Below are positions 20,748-32,358 of a DNA stretch of 44,694 nt, piece by piece. The notes under the pieces were generated by a model, which did no database searches, was not told the DNA's origin, and saw only the letters and a list, made by a program, of their open reading frames with translations. The position numbers and the translations under genes were made by a program. The DNA comes from Chara braunii (Eukaryota; Streptophyta; Charophyceae; Charales; Characeae): the NCBI GenBank assembly GCA_003427395.1, contig BFEA01000052.1:2198565-2243258 (forward strand). The letters are read 5' to 3'. Position 1 is the first letter of the stretch. Each line of letters opens with the position of its first letter.

Positions 20748-21075
20748 GGAACCCCATAGCAGCCAGCCGGAGTTCAAGCCTCCAACGAGGGAACATACAG
20801 GGCCTGCCCCTGACCCGCAGGTGGAAGATACCGGCCAGAGGTCAGTCAGTAGCATCAGGACCGAGCTAGACTAGCCCATCCCCTCCGGTCCCCTCCCCCT
20901 ACGAACATCAGCAATCTCTGCTCTATGCGGCTCTGGGGGAGCAAAGCCCTACCTCTTGGTGGCGGGCGCGAAGCTCGCTCAGGAAGGTACATGAGAGCAA
21001 CACGGATTGAACCCAAGACCTCTTGAATGCCACTTGCGTGTCTTACCAGCTGAGCTGGCCTCTGGGACCATGTCC
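20748..21075 (-). mobile_element. tRNA-derived SINE, full-length-like copy
   Basis: In minus orientation: A-box region AGCTCAGCTGGTAAGA (about 21042-21057), B box GGGTTCAATCC (21004-21014), then a body of about 250 bp ending GGGGTTCCCC near 20748. The body matches 268-552. An internal pol III promoter is implied by the boxes. No target duplication was identified. Confidence 0.75.
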
Positions 21076-21134
21076 CACTTGCACCCTTTAGTTGAGGCAA
21101 CTCAACGGTGTGACAGCTGAAAATGTTCATTTTA

Positions 21135-21215
21135 ATTCAATTGAAAATGAGAAATGCATTTATAAATGGCACCGATTCGATTGAAAATGAGAAATGCATT
21201 TATAAATGGCACCGA
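21135..21215. repeat. Tandem duplication, about 41-bp unit, two copies
   Basis: The unit attgaaaatgagaaatgcat followed by ttataaatggcaccgat occurs twice in direct succession (about 21140-21176 and 21181-21217). Confidence 0.85.
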
Positions 21216-21219
21216 TACA

Positions 21220-22084
21220 ATTGTTCTGTTTTCTCTTTTTTTCACAATATGAGTGGCATACAGGCACTTCCTCAGCAGAAAATGAAGAGTTGCCAGAATC
21301 CGGTACGAAAATGGCAAACGGAAGGAGGCTCGTACAGTTTCTCCAGAAAAAAAATGCCTTTTGGGGGAACAAGAGGGTTGTTGAGCTGTCTGTCTCAAAA
21401 AAGGGCGACAGCTAACTCAACAGAAAGCCGCAAGGGGTTCAAAATTGGAACAATGGAGATGGGGGGGGAATCGGTGCGAAGTGCTACCAGCGCTAAGGGT
21501 AGCGGCGCCGCGGGCAGTAGTGGGAGCGCTACCAGCGGCGGTGGGAATGCCACCGGCAGAACTGGGAATGGCTCGCGTTGGCTTGCCTGTTCCGCGGGGA
21601 GCACGGGAGAGACGTTACGACGGGCGGGTACCTGCCAGGTCCACCATAGCCTGAGCTATGGCCTTGGCTAGTCCAGCTACTTGAATGGGCGGACAGCCAA
21701 CACGGCAGGCCCCCTCTCCAAGTCTTTTACCTTCAACACCTAAGTATGCGGAAAACTTCATGGAACTTCACACCTTACAACACCATCTCGACTGCCTAGG
21801 CAGTTTCAAGATTTTCTTATCTTCACATGCCAGATGTATTGGCTGCTGATTGTTGTCCAGATACATCAACGAAGAATATGAGTCTGGAAGGCTGAAGCGG
21901 CAGCAGTAGGTGAGCGTGCGGCAGCGGTGGCAGCGCTTCAGCAGGTCAAGAATGCCTTGCCCACCCTGCCAGGTCCCACGGCTATGGCAGCCGCCTAGGG
22001 ATTGCAGCTCCACCTCCTCCTTGAGTGGGGGAGGGAGTGCCTTTGCGCTCGGGGCTTTGATATCCTGGGAGTCCGACAACAGCA
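21220..22084. other. No recognised gene
   Basis: A plus-strand open frame (21123-21671) is dominated by Ser/Gly/Ala from a GC-rich low-complexity stretch at 21470-21600 and has no known domain. Nothing else can be supported. Confidence 0.4.
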
Positions 22085-22087
22085 TAT

Positions 22088-22515
22088 GGGTCTCGCTCCA
22101 CTACTGTCCACTGTACAAAAACGGACAGTCGTACTTCACTCCACTTACTGTCCACTGTAAATGTGCAAAATGGCTTGGACAGTTTTTTGAAACCCCGTCG
22201 AAAATCTACTGTCCGTGAATGTACAGCTCCCAGCCTGCAAAATTCGTTACGCGGAAAGTCCTTCAAGGGACTCACCGTGAGGACCCGAATTTGGAGAGTG
22301 CACCTGGAGTTTGGGCGGACAAAACCCTATGGCCGTCCTGTCTTGTAGTGCTATCACCGTGTCTGGTAGTGAAGCCACGAATTTGAGAGGTGGATAGCGG
22401 ACAGTAAGTGGAGCGATGTCGCATTTTCCACTGTCCGCTGTACAATTTTTCGCTCTGACAACTGTCCACCAACTGTCCGAAAAATTGTACAGTGGACAGT
22501 AGTGGAGTGAGACCC
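22088..22515. mobile_element. MITE with long terminal inverted repeats
   Basis: The left end gggtctcgctccactactgt (from 22088), continuing ccactgtac, is inverted at the right end (…gtacagtggac agtagtggagtgagaccc, to 22515), about 30 bp with one mismatch, with weaker pairing further inward (acggacagt). Flanked by tat on both sides (22085-22087 and 22516-22518), a possible 3-bp target duplication. It is 428 bp, has no coding capacity, and carries further tgtccactgt/acagtggaca subterminal repeats. Superfamily uncertain. Confidence 0.8.
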
Positions 22516-22518
22516 TAT

Positions 22519-23300
22519 CTCATAGGTTACACCAACTTTACAGACTTCGAGGAAACAAACAGCTCAATAAGTTGACGGGAGTGGGCTGTTTGGGATTAAC
22601 TACATGAAGGTTAACAGCAGCGCCAGCGGAGCAGTGGGATTCATTGATGGCGGTGGGAATGCTGTCAACACTATCAAGGAGACAACGTGGCACAGTTTGT
22701 ATTTAGCCGCACTGGAGTGCCACATCTATCACCTCTGCGCAGCCCTCTCTCCAAGGCGGATTCATTGATAGATTGCACTGGAAATTCAGGGTGGGCTTTG
22801 TTGGGATATCTGGCATTGTGCTCTATACCTGGATTACTGCCTTGTATTAGATTCCTTGCTCCGTCATGGGTATGCTGCATACATGCAAAAGCACGACGTG
22901 CGCTGATTTGCGGCGGCGCGGCGCACGACCTGGGTGGCGCACGAAGGCCGAGGAATAAACCAAAAAAAAAAAAAGAGACCGGGCGTCGTTTTGTCCCTGG
23001 GCCCCCCCAGCAAAAATGGTATTGGGGCTGAAATTTTTTTTTGGCGGGCTGCGCTCAAGCACGGCCCGAAATGATTTCAAATTTCGTTTTGGGTTGGGGG
23101 GGCCGTTTCCTAGTTTTCGCAGGTCGATCTGGCAGGGCTTCGGCAGGCCGTTTGCTCGTTGTTGCAGCCGCCTCCAGTCCACGCTGGGAAGCAGCGCCGT
23201 CAATCCCCCGCTATGAGCAGCGCCAACCTCCCCCTGCATTTGCATCATCACCTAGGCTAAGCTCTGGAGCGACCATCGCCGACTTTAACCCTCCTCCAAG
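22519..23300. other. No recognised gene
   Basis: GC-rich patches (22900-22940, 23040-23300) and homopolymers. Short open frames on both strands show no domain. Confidence 0.4.
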
Positions 23301-23329
23301 GTGAGTTTTCACCAACCCTCCTGCCCTCC

Positions 23330-24885
23330 CTCGAACTCACCTCCTCCTCCTCCTCCTCCTCCATCTTCCCCTTTCTCCTCCTCCATCTCTCCTCCTCGTC
23401 TTGGTAGTGTCCTTTTCTTTTTTTTCCATAGTATCGGGTCTTGTACTCGAAGCTTTGGTAGTATCTCGGACTATCTCCTCATCACCTCGGCTTGCTCCTC
23501 GTCCTCTCCTCCATCTCTCCTCCTCCTCATCACTTCCTCCTTCACCTGTCCTCCTCATCCTCCTCCTCCTTGTCAAGGTCTCATCATCTTTTCTTGTGTA
23601 AACTTCGATTTGTGTCTGTATCACCTACTCTACCCTTACCGGTAGTCGTCCATCTTTCGTCGTGCTCCTCCTCCGCACCTCCTCGTCCATCTTTCTTCCT
23701 CCATCTCTCTTCGTCCTCCTCCTCCGTCATTCCTCGTCAATCTTTCCTCCTCCATCTCTCCTCGTCCTCCTCCTCCATCCCTCCTCGTCCATATTTCCTC
23801 CTCCATCTCTCCATCTCTTCTCTGTCATCTCTCCATCTCTACTCTTCCACCTCTCATCCTCCCTGTCACAGCCTCGTCACTTTTTCTTTTTCTTTTTTTT
23901 AACGAAAACTTTGAATTTCGAACTGTGATGGTATCTCGTCATCCTCCTCCTCCTCCTCTGTCTCCTCACCCTCCTCCTCCATCCCTCCTCGTCCATATTT
24001 CCTCCTCCATCTCTCCATCTCTTCTCTGTCATCTCTCCATCTCTACTCTTCCACCTCTCATCCTCCCTGTCACAGCCTCGTCACTTTTTCTTTTTCTTTT
24101 TTTTAACGAAAACTTTGAATTTCGAACTGTGATGGTATCTCGTCATCCTCCTCCTCCTCCTCTGTCTCCTCACCCTCCTCCTCCATCCCTCCTCGTCCAT
24201 CTTTCCTCTATCTCTTCATCTCTCCTCCTCCACCTCCCGTCCTCCTTGTCACCACCTCGTCACTTCCTGTTTTTTTTATGGAATTATGGAAACTTTGAAG
24301 TTCGATCTGTGATAGTATCTCCTCCTCGTCGTCCTCTTCCTCCTCCTCCTCCATGTCTCCTCATCCTTGTCCTGCATCCCTCCTCGTTCATATTTCCTGC
24401 TCCATCTCTCCATCTCTCAATATCCCCTCCTTCACCTCTCATCCTCCTTGTCACTGCCTCGTCACTTTTTTTTTTTTTTCTGGACACTTCGAAGTTCGAA
24501 CTGTTATGGTATCTCGTCGTCGTCGTCCTCCTCCTCCTCCTTCATCCCTCCTCGTCCATCTCTCCATCTCCTCCTCCACTTCTCATCCTCCTCATCACGG
24601 TTTCGTCACTTTTTTCTTTGTTTTAATGGAAACTTCTAAGTTCGAACTGTGATGGTATCTCGCCCTCCTTATCGCGTCGTTGTTGTCATCCTCCTTATCA
24701 CGTCGTCGTCCTCCTCCATCTCTCCTCCTCCTCACCTCCTCCTTCTCATCCTCCTTCTCCATCCCCCCTTCTCCATCTCCTCTTCTTCCTCCTCCATCTC
24801 ATCTCCACCTTGTCACACCCTAGTCACTTTGTTTCTTCTTTTTGAATGAAACTCTGAAAATCGAACTCCGATTGTATATCCTCTT
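23330..24885. repeat. Pyrimidine-rich tandem satellite array
   Basis: At least six units of about 140-220 bp. Each has a (CTC/CTT)n block, then tcgtcactttttc, a T run, and a conserved core of the type gaaactttgaagttcgaact followed by gtgatggtatctcg. Cores are at about 23904, 24108, 24286, 24485, 24628 and 24846. The units with cores at 23904 and 24108 are almost identical (204-bp period). Open frames through it are Ser/Pro/Leu low complexity and not genes. Confidence 0.85.
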
Positions 24886-25573
24886 CCTCCATTGTCGTCG
24901 TCACTTCTTTTTCCATGGACATTTGGAAAAGCAATTGTTTCCGTTTGTGAAAGGCAATTAATCGCTTTTTTTTCCCGTTTATCTTTTGCAAAAGCAGTGA
25001 AATGCTATTTTCGTGGGGTTTTGGGGGGGGTAGCGGGCTACGAGGGGGTGGAATAAGGCTGATTTCATGGGGGGAGACGACTAGGAGGGGAAGGGGGTGG
25101 GGGATGTGTTTCTCAGAGTGAATGCAGGACACGGCTGAGTTCGTGGTTTCTCTTCTGCGGTTTTGTGCGCAGGTCACGATGGCGAGCCACATGTATGGCT
25201 ACACTTTGATAAAGCGGCATGGCCATGAAGACGGGGTCCGTGAAGGAGGGGTTGAGGCAGGTGCTGATCCATGTGGCAAGGGCGACTGATGGCGGCAGCA
25301 GTCTTCCTAGTGTGTCGAGTGTGGGTAGGGATAGAGGAAAGGTGATTGCTGCACCCACCTTGCAGTGATTTAAAAAAAAAAAAAAAAACAGATTCCGGAC
25401 AGGATATGGCCGCACCCGACAGCATGCGGCCCGATACGGACCTGTACGGAGGTTGGGGAGGTCCCGGACCGGACCCCGGCGCACCGGACAGTGCGGCGCG
25501 CTGTGCGCTTGCAAGTATGGTATGCTGTAAACGTTTATTTAAACGCATGTAGCCGCTGTTCTCGGCTAGATTC
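24886..25573. other. No recognised gene; GC-rich patch
   Basis: An A run at 25371-25388 is followed by a very GC-rich block (25395-25505) without coding or RNA features that I recognise. Confidence 0.35.
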
Positions 25574-25850
25574 CTTTTTTTTTTTTTTTAACACGCCCCC
25601 CACCAGTGTTAGTGGTGCTGAGAAGAGCAGACACCAGTAGCACCGGGGGAGAGGCTCCATCTATTGGTGGGTAGCATCACCTACTGGAAAACGGGTCCAG
25701 CATCCCATATACAGACTGAATTTGAAGTAACACAATTGTGGGAGCTTCCTGCCAGCATTGATTACCCTGGGATCCACGGGATTGATTGAGCAGGATGTTT
25801 GGAAGGGGGAAATCTCTTCACCCTGGACTCGACACCAGATACCTACTTCC
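25574..25850 (-). mobile_element. LINE tail insertion (family A), longer fragment
   Basis: T run at 25577-25590 (A-tail in minus sense), then the tail with stem GGTGCT/AGCACC and gctggacccgttttccag, and further upstream gggtaatcaatgctggcagg and the counterpart of 3700-3850. It therefore contains more of the LINE 3' UTR than most copies and links the tail to the long LINE. Confidence 0.8.
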
Positions 25851-27640
25851 TACTATTAGCCTCATAGTTTTAGTCAAGTTTGGGGATTGTCCATGGTTTT
25901 TAACTAATTTCTTACATCATTGAGGATTGTTTCAGTTGGTTTCTCAACCTGCTTCACGTCAACGTGGAAGGCTTTATCGCATATTTTCTGTGGTATGGCA
26001 ATATCTAATGGGGCTATGAGTGAGTATTTTAAATTCTTGTTACCTTGTCACATAGGCAGGCTAGATCGTGTGCCTTTGACGAAGCATTGGCATGATGACG
26101 GATTCCGATCTTCTATGTCGAGCTATGATCATGCACATGGTGCAGAGGGCACAGTTTAGGGAATCTCTATCTGGCTGTTTGACATGGAGATTCATGTCCT
26201 TACTTGGGGCGTTTGAATGGTAGATTCATGTCCTTATTAGCATTGAGTTAAGGCACTCACTGAGACTGGTTCGGTAGTAATGATTGCGGGTGCAGCGCTA
26301 CCGGGAGCGCTGCGCCCGCCCGGGCCGAAACGATGCACTAATGCTCGTTGAGACGCGAAGCTGCGATGGCGCTTTCACGAGGGCACAACGGGTCAATATC
26401 ATGTGTGGCGATGGTGCTTCTTAGAGACTTCAGTGGATGTGAAGACAGGCGGGGCGTGTGGTTTGAGTAGTCGGGGGGGGGGGGGGGTGCCACGTGGCAT
26501 AGGGTTATGATGCCACTCTTTCTGTCTTCCGTAATCTTTGTCTTTCGCTTCTCCAGTTCTTTGCCGTCATGGGTCGTTGGATTTGGACCGAATTCTCTGT
26601 GAAGCTGTGTTGACGGGCTTGACATGGTCATTCACAACGCAACTGCGTTCGGGGAGTAACAGGGAGGCAGGGGTGTCCCTCTAATCTCTTATGGTTGGTG
26701 CACTTTGCTGTAAGGCTATACGAGCACCAACTCCCAATAGATGATTTAATGGTTAGGGATGTCTCATTGGTGTTTTGTAAATCGAAACCTAGTCTATTTC
26801 CTGATATTTTCTTGGATGGTGAATTGAATGTTGCCGATCTCAACATCCGACGGATGATCTGTAAATCTGATTTTTGTTTGATTTTGAATTCGCAATTTTT
26901 TTTTTTCATAGATTGATGGTCGAAGCTTACAATCGACTACTTTGTTTTATTCTCATATAACCATCTAAATTAGTCTTCATATTACAACATCTGGTAAATT
27001 TTCTGAGCTACTTTCTGTATCCTTGGATTTGAAAACCACAGTCGTAAGATTCGTAAGTCTATTTGGACATCAAAATTAATCTCCTAATCATGTTTTTCAA
27101 ATTTCTGCTGCACAATTTGATGTTTTGTACTTCTGATGTCATAATCTGCGATTTCAAAGAGTAGAATTTTATTGTTTATCTAAGTTTTGTTTTTCCTGAA
27201 ACAATTTTTGTGTATGGATATTGATCTTATAATCGAGTTGAGAACCCTAAATTCGTAAGTGTCGGAATTTCGCCCTGCAGAGTTGTATTCGAGTACCTTG
27301 TTTTTGCATTGATCGTGTTTGATATACTTGGATTTGGATGGTGTTTTTTTTCTCTCAGACTTACCCCTCCATGTTGGGGTTGTATAAGTAGGGTGAGTGT
27401 GTTTTGGTTAAGTGGGGTTAGTAGTAGGAAGGATATGACGTGTCCTGCTAGCGAGGGGGCTAGTTGGTAGGACGAAAGAAGGGCACAACAGATATGGAGA
27501 TGGTGGCTCCACCATTATAAGTCTTGCCGGATCGGAGATTAGGGGGAAGGTTTAGGTGGTCTGGGTATGTGAAGCACAACCAATGCGGTGGTGGATTCAG
27601 CGGATCGTCCTACGGCGGGTTTCGCCATCATATCCACGAG
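25851..27640. other. AT-rich DNA without recognised genes
   Basis: No protein domain on either strand. A poly-G run (26465-26477) and a T run (26897-26907) are present. The base composition at 26900-27350 is clearly more AT-rich than the surroundings and could be intronic or old intergenic sequence. Confidence 0.4.
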
Positions 27641-27649
27641 TTCAAGGTT

Positions 27650-28895
27650 GGTCGATGCTAGAACGACGCTGGTTGGGGTTTGTTTGCGCTGCCCTGTAAC
27701 CTGAATTATGTGGGGGTTTGAAGTTTGATAGACAGATCTGGGGAATTGTCAAGGGTGGAAGGCAATCCAGTGACTAACCGCGAGCTTCCACTAAGACGAC
27801 GCAGGTCGGAGTTGGGGTGGGTTGCGCCCCCCTGTCACCCAGCGGCTGGGGGCGTGAGGCCTGGTAGAGCTTGGTCACGGTATCGAGGATAGGTGGGTTG
27901 AGGCAGTTGTAGGATGGTCGGTTGAATAGCACTGGTGTTACGTGGTTTTTATTATATTGGGTTTCCAATTATCCTAATTGGTTCTTAATTTTCACAAACA
28001 ACTTTGTTATTCTCAGTTGTTTTTGTTGGTCTTGAGAATGCTTTAGGATTCTGGGTACTTCTTGCAATTCACTTTAGGCTTCTTCGATGTTGTTATATTA
28101 ATGGATTTGCGGTTTTTCGATGCCAGAACGACACTGGGCGATGCTGGGGAGTTGCCTTGTAACCCGTTGATAGCAGGAGCGTAAGGCCTAGCAGAGGGAT
28201 TTGGGGATGCCTTGCGACGGGCATTCCAGGGGAAAACCGAGGGTTGTTGTCGGGACGACGCTGGCCAGAGTCGAGGTGAGTTGTGTTGCCCTGTAACCTA
28301 GCAGGGTGGGGGCATGAAGCCTGAGAGACATCGACAAATAATAAGATAGTGCTAGAGAATTTTAGAGGGTTTTGTTAGGGATTACAGGAGTTTTGAGCAT
28401 TCAAAGGACTTATGTGGCTCTCCTTTTTGCCTTAGTAATTGTTGCTTGAGTAGTGTAGCAATTGGTCAACAATTATTCATGGTTTTCCTAAATTTTCCTG
28501 AGCTCCTTTAATAGTTCTAAAATAAGAAGGAGATGAATAATGGGATCTACAACTATGGGGTTGATTGGTGGCTTGACTGGTATTTGCCTTAGTCCTGAGT
28601 CCCAAGGGTTTGCGAATAGACGAGGTCAGAACGACGTTGGTCGGTGTTGGGGCTTGGTTGCGCTGCCCTATAACTCAAGTTGTACGAGGGCATGAGACCT
28701 GGTAGAGAGATCTGGGGAGTTGTCGAGGGTGGAAGGCACTCTAGTGTCATTTGGTGAGTTGGTGCCTAGTCGATGCTGGTCGGAGCTAGGGCGGGTCGCT
28801 TTGCCCTGTGGCCTAGCAGGTGGGGGGTTCTGGGGTGGGTCGTGCCACTCTGTAACATAGCAGTTGGGGGCATGAGGCCTAATAGAGATTGGGCA
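27650..28895 (+). repeat. Degenerate interspersed repeat, six or seven units
   Basis: Units of about 85-125 bp share gacgacgctgg, ttgcgctgccctgtaac, and gggggcatgaggcctg(g)taga. Units lie at about 27655-27740, 27790-27875, 28118-28205, 28249-28332, 28622-28718 and 28770-28890 (the last compound). Two units share a longer tail, gatctgggga(a/g)ttgtc (27733 and 28708). Units are separated by unrelated AT-rich DNA. Confidence 0.65.
28332..28405. repeat. Dispersed repeat, copy 2 of 2
   Basis: Partner of 1346-1420. Confidence 0.55.
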
Positions 28896-29999
28896 TCGGG
28901 ATATAGGGGTGAGGCAGGTAGGGTTGGGTTGTTGAAAGGCCCTAAGGCAAGTGTTTTTTTCATTCTAAATGCTCCTTTGATCCAAGCTTTGGGGGATAGA
29001 AAATTTTAGTGTTCTTGTGTAGATTACACAGTTGTCTTTCTTAGCCGAAGTCGGGTAATGGTCCGTGTATCTCAAGGATTTCTCCATAAATTTCTCAATT
29101 TCTCAATATGATCTTGAATGAGATGTTGGGCCCGGTTCCCAACACGTGATGCTCTCCACGAATAGAATGGAGCATGTTCCCCCCCCCCCCCAAAAAAAAA
29201 AAAAAGTTACAGCACTCACTTATACTTGCAGATAATTATCCTTGATATGCCATGTTTTCAAAGATTTGCTTGTATTTGGAATAGATCTAAATATCCGACC
29301 ACCTGGATTTGGCAGGAAAGTGGGTACAATCTTCATAGTTAGGGTTTCAAGCTATCTCCATAGCCTAAGGCATGGTCCTCTGCCCACAGGCTCCTTGATC
29401 ATTTCCTCTACTTTTTTTGGGAAACGGGAATAATATTGGACTCAGAGTCAATGTTTTTTTTTTTTTGAGAAAAGGGCCCAGTGCCCAAGGCTCCAATTAT
29501 GAATTTGATTACAACATTTAACCGCACGCCTCTTCCCATTAGGGCCGGACTCAGAGTCAGTGTTGGCTATGTAGTTTAGGGTTAAATCTGTTGATAGTAG
29601 AGTGACTTCATGACCCTTGTGACCTCTGCGAGTTGGAGTTTAGAGTTCCTCTATATATATTGAACGTGGTCGACTTTAGGCCAGATTAGTTCATGATGTT
29701 TAGACTGTGAATTTTTCCCATATGCCTCTGTTTAGTTCAGTGTGTCTGCTAGCTCATGTATTTGTTGCTACGTCAGGAAGGGAGGGGTTATTTATTGATA
29801 TCCTTGCACTTGTACTATGAGCGTTGGTACAACGGCTTTTAGCTAGATTCAAGGTGAAACTCGCGGAACTACCAGCAGTGACGCCTCCTTGAGCAGTGTG
29901 AGTGTAACAAGGGGCGGTGGGAACACTGCTGGTTGGGTGGTAAGAGAGAGCCGGTGAAAAGCAAACTTGAATTGTACCCATTGTGATCGCCTTACCAAA
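28896..29999. other. No recognised gene
   Basis: Contains homopolymers (C then A run at 29178-29204; T run at 29455-29466) and no domain-bearing frame. Confidence 0.4.
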
Positions 30000-30010
30000 A
30001 AGATCTAAGG

Positions 30011-31669
30011 ATGCGAGGTGGGAAACCCGTCATGGCAGCTCAGGCTCCTCACAGTGTTTTTGGAAAGCCCGAATTATGGTCACGGCTCCGAAAAGTGTGG
30101 ATAAAACTCCCATTACCCTTTAGACCAATGCTTGAAAGGTGGGAGGAAGTCTCCAGGCAGCTCCTCTTTGGGAATAAGTGGATCACTGACACCCACGAGC
30201 AAGTGAGATGCAGTTTTGACCCCCCATGGATAAGATGGGTGAAACACGGGGTGTTACGGGTGGGGGACCTGTGGGATATGGAAGTAGGAGACTGAAAAAG
30301 CACTGAAAGAATGAAAGGGTGGTTGCGCTATTGCCACCAGACTCAGGGAGTATTGCAGGAACTGATAGAGGGCTTCCCGTTGGCATGGCACACCATTCTG
30401 AGAAAAGGGCCTCGCCTTGAGGAAGGGGACTGGGTAGGTCTGACAGAGATGAGGGACAAGGTGAAGAGGGTTCATCTGATTGGGCGGGACGAGGTGCTGA
30501 TAGAATACTTCGCACTAGGGAGGGAAAACCACTTAATTGGCGGCAGACAACCTTTCGAATGGAAGGAAAAAAAAGGAGTCTTCCGTATTAGGGTGCTGGA
30601 GGAAGACACGGGGTGGAGGGCATTCAGACCTGGATCTTCGATTGCAGAATTGCCCCTGGACCTGGAGGAATGGAGGTGGAGGCGGGCCAGCACGGTACTT
30701 CAAGGAAGGGGGAGGCCTCAGAGGGAGGTGCAACTAGCCAACCTGAAGGCTAAAACGACATACAAGATGCTGAGGACCAGGAGACACCTTCGGGGTGTGG
30801 TGGAGGATAGGTGGCAGTGCCAGTTAAACGTGGACAGGGGCTGGCTAAGATCAATCCGATGGTTCCAAGACTATAAGCTGAGACCAGCCAAGATCTCCTC
30901 GTTACAATGGCAAATAGCACACCCTTGCCTACCCACCAACAATTGGCTGATTGACCATACCCGGTTGGAGCAGCAGGGTCGTGCTTTGCCATGGTGTCGA
31001 GGGTGTATATCCAGATCCCCCCCACAAAGGAAAGCAACGACAATAGAGCACGTCTTCATGCAGTGCCCATCTTCGGTGCTGCTATGGCGATGGTGGTACA
31101 TAATATGGCGGCAGATGTTTCGAGACTAACCATGACCATGGGACTGGACAACGATTCTACTTGGGCACTGTCCAAATTTCACAGAAGACGAATGCGCTTC
31201 AAACCTCTTTTGCCTGAGAAGGAGATCCATACTATGGATAATATGGTGGAGGAGATACATGTTGGAAATGGAGAAAGCCAGAGTGGAGGAGGGGGAGGTC
31301 ACAGAGCAGTTCAAGCAACTAGTGCAGGCCGAGATTACCACCCGGTGGGGGGTGGTGAAGGAGAAGTTGAAGATGGTGCATTTCAAAAAGGATGCGGACC
31401 GGATCATTTCTTGTTTCTGCGAGGGGTGGTTAGGAGGGAAAAGAGGAGGATGGATAGCCAGGTTGACATGGTTGGGAGATGGACAGATGGATCAGCAGAA
31501 GGGAGAGGAAGAAGACCCCCACAGAGAGATAAAGTGGGACTACAGGATTCATTTTCACGAATGGACGGTTGCCGACCCCGAGATCCCGCTCAGACTGGCG
31601 CAGGACTTCCGGGACCCCTTTCCCCCTCACCCGATGGCAATGGTGGAAATCTTGCAAGGAGGCGTCTAG
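30011..31669 (+). pseudogene. LINE ORF2 C-terminal half with zf-RVT
   Basis: One continuous frame of about 550 codons with only three premature stops: TGA at 30293-30295 (copy 1 has Trp at this position), TAA at 31127-31129 and TGA at 31133-31135. Matches to copy 1 include LLFGNKWITD, PWIRWVKHGVLRVGDLWD, SSLQWQIAHPCLPTNNW and CASNLFCLRRR. The zf-RVT ligands are intact here: LPWCRGC and TIEHVFMQCP. The end reads FHEWTVADPEIPLRLAQDF. The absence of frameshifts shows it is younger than copy 1. Confidence 0.85.
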
Positions 31670-32002
31670 AATCTAGATACTATTCAGTTCTCTCAACGTT
31701 GGCCCAATGTTGTCTTATTTCTAGTCACAAAGCGGGGAGGGAGGGCCCAAATGCCATGGAGCCCGGTGTCCCCCGGGCCCAAGACATTAGTCCCTATCCC
31801 TGTCACCCTCGCCCTTGCTCAGTCAATCTCGTGAGGACCGGGGTAATCATTACTGGCAGGGTATCATCATACATTTGCAATGTTCTCAGGGACGCTGGAC
31901 CCGGTTTCCAGCAGGTGTTTCTCCCCACCAATAGATGGAGCCTCTCCGAGGATGCTACTGGTGTCTGCTCTTATCAGCACCTCTAGCATAAAAAAAAAAA
32001 AA
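31670..32002 (+). mobile_element. 3' UTR and tail of LINE copy 2
   Basis: The stop is followed by about 215 bp of UTR with gggtaatcattactggcagg (compare copy 1), then gctggacccggtttccagc, the tail block, stem ATGCTA (31952-31957) with TAGCAT (31984-31989), and poly-A. Confidence 0.8.
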
Positions 32003-32291
32003 GAGGGTAGCCCTGATGGAGGTTAGGGGTTTATTGTTGGTAGGATTTGAGTAGTACCTTTTGCAGTGGAATTTTTGTGAGTTGATAATTTCTTTTTGGA
32101 AAACAAAAGGGAGGAACGGGCTTGTTTTTCAATTAGTAGCTAAAATAGATGGGATGCGACGACACATCGAATGAAAATTTTGAGTCTTCAGTTGATAAGC
32201 TAAACTGGCTGATGCTGCTGGAACGACTCCGGGTTGAATTGTGAGGATCCCCCCCCTCGATAAATTATTTGATTTGGAGTACAGGCGGCTG

Positions 32292-32357
<66 letters not shown>
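32292..32357. repeat. Poly-A run of about 65 bp
   Basis: An uninterrupted A tract. It may be the tail of an unrecognised retrocopy, but the upstream sequence matches no LINE tail and no target duplication was found. Confidence 0.9.

Positions 32358-32358
<1 letters not shown>

Larger units (their letters stand above)
30000..32002 (+). mobile_element. LINE (family A) copy 2, 5'-truncated 3' half
   Basis: Plus-strand element that begins after the RT region (5' truncation near 30,000) and runs through ORF2 C-terminus, 3' UTR and poly-A (31990-32002). Both the protein and the tail match copy 1 (3541-5960, minus). No target duplication could be matched at the two ends. Confidence 0.8.

Noticed and set aside
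23301-24652. Long Ser/Pro/Leu-rich open frames
   Set aside because: They come from the CT-rich satellite; all frames on one strand are open because pyrimidine-only codons contain no stops.
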